A stretch of 58,947 nucleotides of DNA from an uncultured Clostridia bacterium (lineage in GTDB: Bacteria; Bacillota; Clostridia; Oscillospirales; Oscillospiraceae): positions 1-58,947 of the forward strand of contig CAMGRL010000009.1 in NCBI GenBank assembly GCA_946061515.1. Reading direction: 5' to 3'. The notes beneath the pieces are model-generated. The model saw only the letters and a program-made list of their open reading frames with translations. It was not told the DNA's origin and ran no database searches. Both the position numbers and the translations under genes were made by a program. This document shows, piece by piece, positions 51,452-58,947 of this stretch (the stretch's first letter is position 1; every line of letters begins with the position of its first letter).

Positions 51452-51480
51452 AGATTAGCAGTATGCGTGAAAAATGTCAA
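51452..51480 (-). promoter_or_regulatory. promoter of the riboswitch-nup operon
   Basis: On the minus strand TTGACA (51475-51480) and TAATCT (51452-51457) are 17 bases apart; the start near 51445 leaves about 23 bases before the aptamer. Confidence 0.72.
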
Positions 51481-51593
51481 GTGACGGTTTTAGACGATTT
51501 TACTATTTTTAACCTTTGTTTTTTGGCAAAAAGGACAAAATCAGGGCGCAAAGTTGCCGCGAGACGCCGCAGGCGATTTATTCTGCGTTTGCT

Positions 51594-52166
51594 TTAACAA
51601 AAGCAGAGGCTGCCGTCGTCGCCCATGGAGGCGATCCTGGCCAGGGATTCTATGCGAAGCCCCTGACTGCGCAGCAGGTCGCCGCCGCCCTGGAAGGCTT
51701 TTTCAATGGCGATGCCGGCGCCCACAACGGTGGCCCCCGCCTGCTCCGCCAGGGTCTTCAGGCCCACAAGGGCCGCGCCGGTAGCCAGGAAATCGTCGAT
51801 GATGAGGATCCGGTCTCCCGCTTTCAGATACTCTCTGGACACCACCACGGTGTTGGTGTTGCCGTGGGTGAAGGACTCCACCTCCACGGAATACACATCG
51901 TCGGAGATGTTGCGGGACTTGCTCTTCTTGGCGAACACCAGCGGGCAGCCGAACACATAGCCCACAAGGCTTGCCATAGCGATGCCGGAGGCCTCGATGG
52001 TAAGGATCTTGTTGATCTCTTCCCCGGCGTAGAGCCGTTTCAGCTCCAGGGCCATTTCATAGAGCAGGGAGGGGTCGATCTGGTGGTTCAGAAAGCCGTC
52101 CACCTTGAGGATGCCGCCGGGCTTCACCTTCCCGTCGCTGAGGATGCGCTGTTCAAGAAGCTTCAT
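51594..52166 (-). CDS. xpt: xanthine phosphoribosyltransferase
   Basis: Makes XMP from xanthine and PRPP in purine salvage. It has 190 residues from the ATG at 52166, seven bases after AGGAGA. It begins KLLEQRILSDGKVKPGGILK, as the family does, with ILTIEASGIAMASLVGYVFG (about 54-73), the PRPP loop RILIIDDFLATGAALVGL (about 122-139) and GIAIEKAFQGGGDLL near 155. In Bacillus xpt has its own guanine riboswitch; I found none here. XMP feeds guaA, found at the window's end. Confidence 0.95.
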   Translation of the reverse strand: MKLLEQRILSDGKVKPGGILKVDGFLNHQIDPSLLYEMALELKRLYAGEEINKILTIEASGIAMASLVGYVFGCPLVFAKKSKSRNISDDVYSVEVESFTHGNTNTVVVSREYLKAGDRILIIDDFLATGAALVGLKTLAEQAGATVVGAGIAIEKAFQGGGDLLRSQGLRIESLARIASMGDDGSLCFC

Positions 52167-52246
52167 ATCCGTTCTCCTATGTTTCTGCAAAATTCGACAG
52201 GGGTATTGTATATGACCGGGGCTGATATTTCAAGCCCCATATAACC

Positions 52247-52283
52247 GAAAAAAGCCCGTCGTACAGCGTTCGACAGGCTTGTT
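52247..52283 (-). terminator. terminator of rpmB
   Basis: Read leftward, AAGCCTGTCG pairs with CGACGGGCTT, followed by TTTTC. It lies 16 bases after the rpmB stop. Another hairpin, GGGGCT/AGCCCC (about 52218-52238), stands between it and xpt. Confidence 0.8.
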
Positions 52284-52298
52284 TCGGGTAATGTTAAA

Positions 52299-55098
<2,800 letters not shown>

Positions 55099-55121
55099 TG
55101 GTAACAATGGAGAGAGCGAGC

Positions 55122-56555
55122 ATGCACGAATTTTACCAGAACCCCCTGTGCGGCAGATACGCCGACGACGAAATGAAGCGTCTGTTTTCCGACGACAACA
55201 AGTTTTCCACCTGGCGCAAGCTGTGGATCGCGCTGGCGGAGGCGGAGCAGGAGCTGGGCATCCCCATCAGCGACGAGCAGATCCAGGAGATGCGCCAAAA
55301 CATTTATAACATCGACTATGCATCCGCCGCGGCGCATGAGCACGAGGTCCGGCACGACGTGATGGCCCATGTGCTCACCTTCGGCGAGGTCTGCCCCAAG
55401 GCCAAGCCCATCATCCACCTGGGCGCCACCTCCTGCTATGTGGGTGACAACACCGACATTCTGCAGATGCGGGACGGCTTGCTGCTGGTGCGAAAGCTTC
55501 TGGTAAACGCTGTGGCTGCTCTCCGTGACTTTGCGGAGAAGTACAAGGCTCTGCCCAGCCTGGCCTACACCCATTTCCAGGCCGCCCAGCCCACCACCAT
55601 CGGCAAGCGGGCCTGCCTCTGGCTTAACGACCTGCTCTTCGACATCGAACAGCTGGACTTCCAGCTGGAAAACCTGCGGCTTCTGGGCTGCAAGGGTACC
55701 ACTGGCACCGGCGCCAGCTTCCTGGAGCTCTTTGACGGGGACAAGGCAAAGGTGGAGCTGCTGGAGGAGAAGATCGCCGCCAAGATGGGCATGGACAAGT
55801 GCCAGAAGGTCAGCGGCCAGACCTACACCCGCAAGGCGGATTTCGCCGTGCTTCAGGTACTCAGCGGCATCGCCCAGAGCGCTTCCAAATTCTCCAGCGA
55901 CATCCGGCTGATGAGCCATCTGAAGGAAGTGGACGAGCCCTTTGAGGCAAAGCAGATCGGCTCCTCCGCCATGGCCTATAAGAGAAACCCCATGCGCTCC
56001 GAGCGCATCGCCTCCCTGTCCCGCTATGTGATCTGCGACGTGCAGAACGCGGCCCTCACCGCCTCCGCCCAGTGGTTTGAGCGGACGCTGGACGACTCGG
56101 CCAACCGCCGTCTCTGCATCCCGGAGGCCTTCCTGGCCGTGGACGGCATTTTGAACCTGTACATCAACATCGTCAGCGGCATGAAAGTCTATCCCGCCGT
56201 CATCAAAAAGCATCTTGACGCGGAGCTGCCCTTTATGGCCACAGAGAACATCCTGATGTACTGCGTCAAAAACAAGGGCGGGGACCGGCAGGCCCTCCAC
56301 GAGGCCATCCGCCGCCACTCCGTGGCTGCCGCCGAGCAGGTCAAGCTCTACGGCAGGGATAACGACCTGCTGGAGCGCGTCATGCAGGACGAGAGCTTCG
56401 GCCTTACCAAAGAGGAGCTTGAAGCCCTCACCGACCCTGCCACCTTCACCGGCATGGCGGAGTATCAGTGTGAAAAGTTCCTGAGCGAGAGTGTAGACCC
56501 GGTACTGGAAAAGTACAGTGAATATATCGGCTTCAAGGCCGAGGTCAAAGTATAA
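55122..56555 (+). CDS. purB: adenylosuccinate lyase
   Basis: Acts twice in purine synthesis: SAICAR to AICAR and adenylosuccinate to AMP. It has 477 residues from the ATG at 55122, seven bases after GGAGAG; an earlier ATG at 55098 lacks an SD. Signature parts are HDVMAHVLTFGEVCPKAKPI (about 79-98), IHLGATSCYVGDNTD, YTHFQAAQPTTIGKRACLWL and the fumarase-type loop GSSAMAYKRNPMRSERIASL (about 281-300). SDIRLMSHL and the long C-terminal helix region follow the family. It lies beside purA, the preceding enzyme for AMP. Confidence 0.96.
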   Translation: MHEFYQNPLCGRYADDEMKRLFSDDNKFSTWRKLWIALAEAEQELGIPISDEQIQEMRQNIYNIDYASAAAHEHEVRHDVMAHVLTFGEVCPKAKPIIHLGATSCYVGDNTDILQMRDGLLLVRKLLVNAVAALRDFAEKYKALPSLAYTHFQAAQPTTIGKRACLWLNDLLFDIEQLDFQLENLRLLGCKGTTGTGASFLELFDGDKAKVELLEEKIAAKMGMDKCQKVSGQTYTRKADFAVLQVLSGIAQSASKFSSDIRLMSHLKEVDEPFEAKQIGSSAMAYKRNPMRSERIASLSRYVICDVQNAALTASAQWFERTLDDSANRRLCIPEAFLAVDGILNLYINIVSGMKVYPAVIKKHLDAELPFMATENILMYCVKNKGGDRQALHEAIRRHSVAAAEQVKLYGRDNDLLERVMQDESFGLTKEELEALTDPATFTGMAEYQCEKFLSESVDPVLEKYSEYIGFKAEVKV

Positions 56556-56577
56556 GACAAAGAAAGCGAGAAGAGCC

Positions 56578-57855
56578 ATGTTAACATCTATCGTAGGTAC
56601 AAACTGGGGCGACGAGGGCAAGGGCCGTATGGTGGACCTGCTCAGCGAGAAGTACGACATCGTTGTGCGCTATCAGGGCGGCAATAACGCCGGACACACC
56701 GTGGTGAATGAAAAGGGCAAATTCGTTTTGAATCTTATGCCCTCCGGCATTCTCCGGGATGAGACGGTAAACGTCCTGGGCCCGGGTATCGTCATCGACC
56801 TTGAGCATCTCTACGGCGAGGCACAGCGCCTGCGGGAAGGCGGCATTGAGGTCACGCCCGAGCACCTGAAGATCAGCGACCGGGCCACCATCTGCATGCC
56901 CTACCACAAGCTGCTGGACGGGCTGGAAGAGGACCGGCTGGGCGACAAGAAGTTCGGCTCCACCCGCCGGGGCATCTCCCCGGTCTATGCGGACAAGTTC
57001 ATGAAGAAGACCATCCGCATGGGCGATCTGCTCCACTGGGACACCCTGAGAGACCGGCTGGAGGGCATCATCGAGTGGAAGAACCTGACCGTTGAGAAGG
57101 GCTACGGCCACGCGCCTGTCCTGCTGGACGAGATCATGGATTGGCTGGAGAAATTCGGCCGCTGCTTCACCCCCTACGTCTGCAACACCACCGAGTATCT
57201 GAATCAGGCCATGAAGGAGAACAAGTCCATTATCTTTGAGGCCCAGCTGGGCGCTCTGCGCGACATTGAATACGGCATCTACCCCTACACCTCCGCCTCC
57301 ACCACCCTGGCGGCTTACGCGCCCATCGGTGCCGGTATCCCCTTTGCCAGGCTGGACGAGAGCATCGGCATTATGAAGGCCTATTCCAGCTGCGTGGGCG
57401 AAGGCCCCTTTACCTGCGAGATGTTCGGCCCCGAGGCCGACGCCCTGCGGGAAGCGGGCGGAGAATACGGCGCGGCCACCGGCCGGCCCCGCAGAGTGGG
57501 CGGCTTTGACGTTGTGGCCTCCCGCTACGGCGCACTGATGCAGGGCTGCAGCTATGTGGCGCTGACCAAGCTGGATGTGCTCTCCTATCTGGAGCAGATC
57601 CCCGTCTGTGTGGCCTACGAGCTGGACGGCAAGCGCATCGACTACTTCCCCTCCGACATCGACGAGCTGAACGCGGCCAAGCCTGTGTATGAATATCTCC
57701 CCGGCTTCCACTGCGACGTCAGCGGCTGCCGCTGCAAGGAAGACCTGCCCGCCGCGGCGCTGGACTATATCCGCTACATTGAAAAGGCCATCAACTGCCC
57801 CATCAAGTATGTTTCCGTGGGCGCTGAGCGCGAGGCCTGCATCACCATGTTCTGA
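56578..57855 (+). CDS. purA: adenylosuccinate synthetase
   Basis: Joins IMP and aspartate using GTP to give adenylosuccinate. It has 425 residues. The GTP loop is [18 protein letters not shown] (about 7-24), then [20 protein letters not shown] (about 31-50), [14 protein letters not shown] and the C-terminal [18 protein letters not shown] (about 302-319) and LTKLDVLS. Upstream in-frame codons overlap purB and are not used. The SD (GAGAAGAG) is weak. guaA begins 14 bases later, so the AMP and GMP branches are encoded together. Confidence 0.97.
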   Translation: MLTSIVGTNWGDEGKGRMVDLLSEKYDIVVRYQGGNNAGHTVVNEKGKFVLNLMPSGILRDETVNVLGPGIVIDLEHLYGEAQRLREGGIEVTPEHLKISDRATICMPYHKLLDGLEEDRLGDKKFGSTRRGISPVYADKFMKKTIRMGDLLHWDTLRDRLEGIIEWKNLTVEKGYGHAPVLLDEIMDWLEKFGRCFTPYVCNTTEYLNQAMKENKSIIFEAQLGALRDIEYGIYPYTSASTTLAAYAPIGAGIPFARLDESIGIMKAYSSCVGEGPFTCEMFGPEADALREAGGEYGAATGRPRRVGGFDVVASRYGALMQGCSYVALTKLDVLSYLEQIPVCVAYELDGKRIDYFPSDIDELNAAKPVYEYLPGFHCDVSGCRCKEDLPAAALDYIRYIEKAINCPIKYVSVGAEREACITMF

Positions 57856-57869
57856 GGCAGGGCGGACCA

Positions 57870-58947
57870 ATGCGAGACGAAAAAATTCTTGTACTGGACT
57901 TCGGCGGACAGTATAACCAGCTGATCGCCCGCCGGGTCCGTGAATGCAATGTTTACTGCGAGGTCAAGCCCTTCGACATGAGCCTTGCCGAGATCAAGGC
58001 CTATGACCCCATGGGCATTATCTTCACCGGCGGCCCCAACAGCGTCTATGACGAAAAGGCCCCCCATGTGGACACCGGCGTGTTCAGCCTTGGCGTGCCC
58101 ATTCTGGGCATCTGCTACGGCTGCCAGCTGCTGGCCCACGAGCTGGGCGGAATGGTGACTGCCGCCCAGGCCGACTCCGCCCGGGAATACGGCAAGACCG
58201 AGACCTTTTTTGACCCCGGCTGCCGTCTGTTCAAGGGTCTGCCGGAGCAGAGCGTTACCTGGATGAGCCACGGCGATTACATGGCAAAGGTGCCCGAGGG
58301 CTTCTCTCTGGTGGCCCACTCTGCCGCCTGCCCCACTGTAGGCATCTGCGATGAGCAGCGCCGTTTCTACGGCGTGCAGTTCCACCCCGAGGTGAACCAC
58401 ACCGAATACGGTCAGAACATGATCCGGAATTTCCTCTATGAGGTCTGCGGCGCCTCCGGAACCTGGACCATGTCCGACTATAAGCAGGAGGCCATTCAGG
58501 CCGCCCGTGCCAAGATCGGAACGGGCAAGGTGCTTCTGGGCCTGTCCGGCGGCGTGGATTCCTCCGTGGCCGCCGCTCTGCTGGCGGAGGCCGTGGGCAA
58601 TCAGCTCACCTGCGTCTTTGTGGACCACGGTCTGATGCGGAAAAACGAGGGCGACGAGGTAGAGCAGGCCTTCGCCAAGTGGGACATCAACTTTGTCCGC
58701 GTCAACGCGGAGGAGCGTTTCCTGCAGAAGCTTGCCGGCGTCACCGACCCGGAGCGCAAGCGCAAGATCATCGGCGAGGAGTTCATCCGCGTCTTTGAGG
58801 AAGAGGCCAAGAAGCTGGGCGCCGTGGATTTTCTGGTGCAGGGCACCATCTATCCCGACGTGATCGAGTCCGGCAAGGGCGACGCCGCCGTCATCAAGAG
58901 CCACCACAACGTGGGCGGTCTGCCCGACTATGTGGACTTCAAGGAGA
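57870..58947 (+). CDS. guaA: GMP synthase (glutamine-hydrolysing), 5' part
   Basis: Converts XMP to GMP. The window holds about 359 codons and the gene runs off the edge; the family length is near 510. The glutaminase domain begins [20 protein letters not shown] (about 6-25), with the nucleophile in [15 protein letters not shown] (about 78-92) and the catalytic His/Glu in [11 protein letters not shown] (about 171-181). The ATP-pyrophosphatase domain follows with the P-loop [16 protein letters not shown] (about 222-237). xpt, which supplies XMP from salvage, lies 6 kb upstream on the other strand. Confidence 0.96.
   Translation, partial: MRDEKILVLDFGGQYNQLIARRVRECNVYCEVKPFDMSLAEIKAYDPMGIIFTGGPNSVYDEKAPHVDTGVFSLGVPILGICYGCQLLAHELGGMVTAAQADSAREYGKTETFFDPGCRLFKGLPEQSVTWMSHGDYMAKVPEGFSLVAHSAACPTVGICDEQRRFYGVQFHPEVNHTEYGQNMIRNFLYEVCGASGTWTMSDYKQEAIQAARAKIGTGKVLLGLSGGVDSSVAAALLAEAVGNQLTCVFVDHGLMRKNEGDEVEQAFAKWDINFVRVNAEERFLQKLAGVTDPERKRKIIGEEFIRVFEEEAKKLGAVDFLVQGTIYPDVIESGKGDAAVIKSHHNVGGLPDYVDFKE

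Noticed and set aside
51594-52298. A second purine riboswitch upstream of xpt
   Set aside because: The region between rpmB and xpt has a GGGGCT/AGCCCC hairpin but none of the purine aptamer core words.

Overview
The window is chromosomal DNA, GC-rich (by eye about 60%), from a strictly Gram-positive, spore-forming member of the Clostridia, most likely the family Oscillospiraceae (Oscillibacter/Dysosmobacter-like). The evidence is the hprK-murB-rapZ-whiA-dnaE block, sporulation genes (spoIID, dipicolinate synthase dpaAB), B. subtilis-type ThyA, lipoproteins with Ala/Pro/Glu/Ser linkers, strong SD sequences and canonical sigma-A promoters. Genus placement is inference.

Region by region. 0-8.4 kb: the end of an M32 carboxypeptidase gene, then a leftward housekeeping block hprK-murB-rapZ-whiA-dnaE in which yvcK, often found between rapZ and whiA, is missing. 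8.5-16 kb: accessory genes: EamA transporter, large surface protein, TetR and MerR regulators, an orphan 2,4-diaminopentanoate dehydrogenase-like gene behind a MerR-style 19-bp-spacer promoter, and a membrane protein. 16-20 kb: spoIID, folA-thyA and dpaAB. 20-21 kb: palindromic repeats, one pair enclosing a small DUF559 nuclease gene. 20.9-24.9 kb: ECF transporter S component divergent from a C-terminally truncated MocR regulator, and an ABC exporter with its TetR regulator. 25-32.5 kb: a five-gene leftward cluster: CotH-like kinase lipoprotein, VTC-domain polyphosphate polymerase, DUF4956 membrane protein, Cthe_2159-like beta-helix lipoprotein and an LRR-like anchored protein. 32.6-38 kb: asparaginase, two flavoproteins, alpha/beta hydrolase, DUF2461. 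38-43 kb: tripartite tricarboxylate transporter tctCBA and an MsmK/MsmX-type shared ABC ATPase with a long structured leader.

43.5-58.9 kb is a nucleotide-metabolism island: pyrR-uraA behind a PyrR attenuator, a nupNOPQ-type nucleoside ABC importer behind a guanine-type purine riboswitch, xpt, rpmB, pyrG behind a leader terminator, nadE, purB, purA and the start of guaA. Uptake and salvage genes lie beside the steps from IMP to AMP and from XMP to GMP, and at least three are controlled by transcript leaders.

The most unusual features are: (1) a family of paired two-hairpin repeats whose stems differ in sequence but keep their pairing, with one member flanking a DUF559 nuclease gene that takes its SD and stop codon from the repeats, a REP/RAYT-like arrangement; (2) the multi-helix msmK leader that pairs with the msmK SD; (3) the CotH/VTC/DUF4956/beta-helix/LRR surface cluster; (4) the promoter, double operator and start of a beheaded TetR-type gene at 43.3 kb. 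No rRNA, tRNA, CRISPR array or prophage was recognised.
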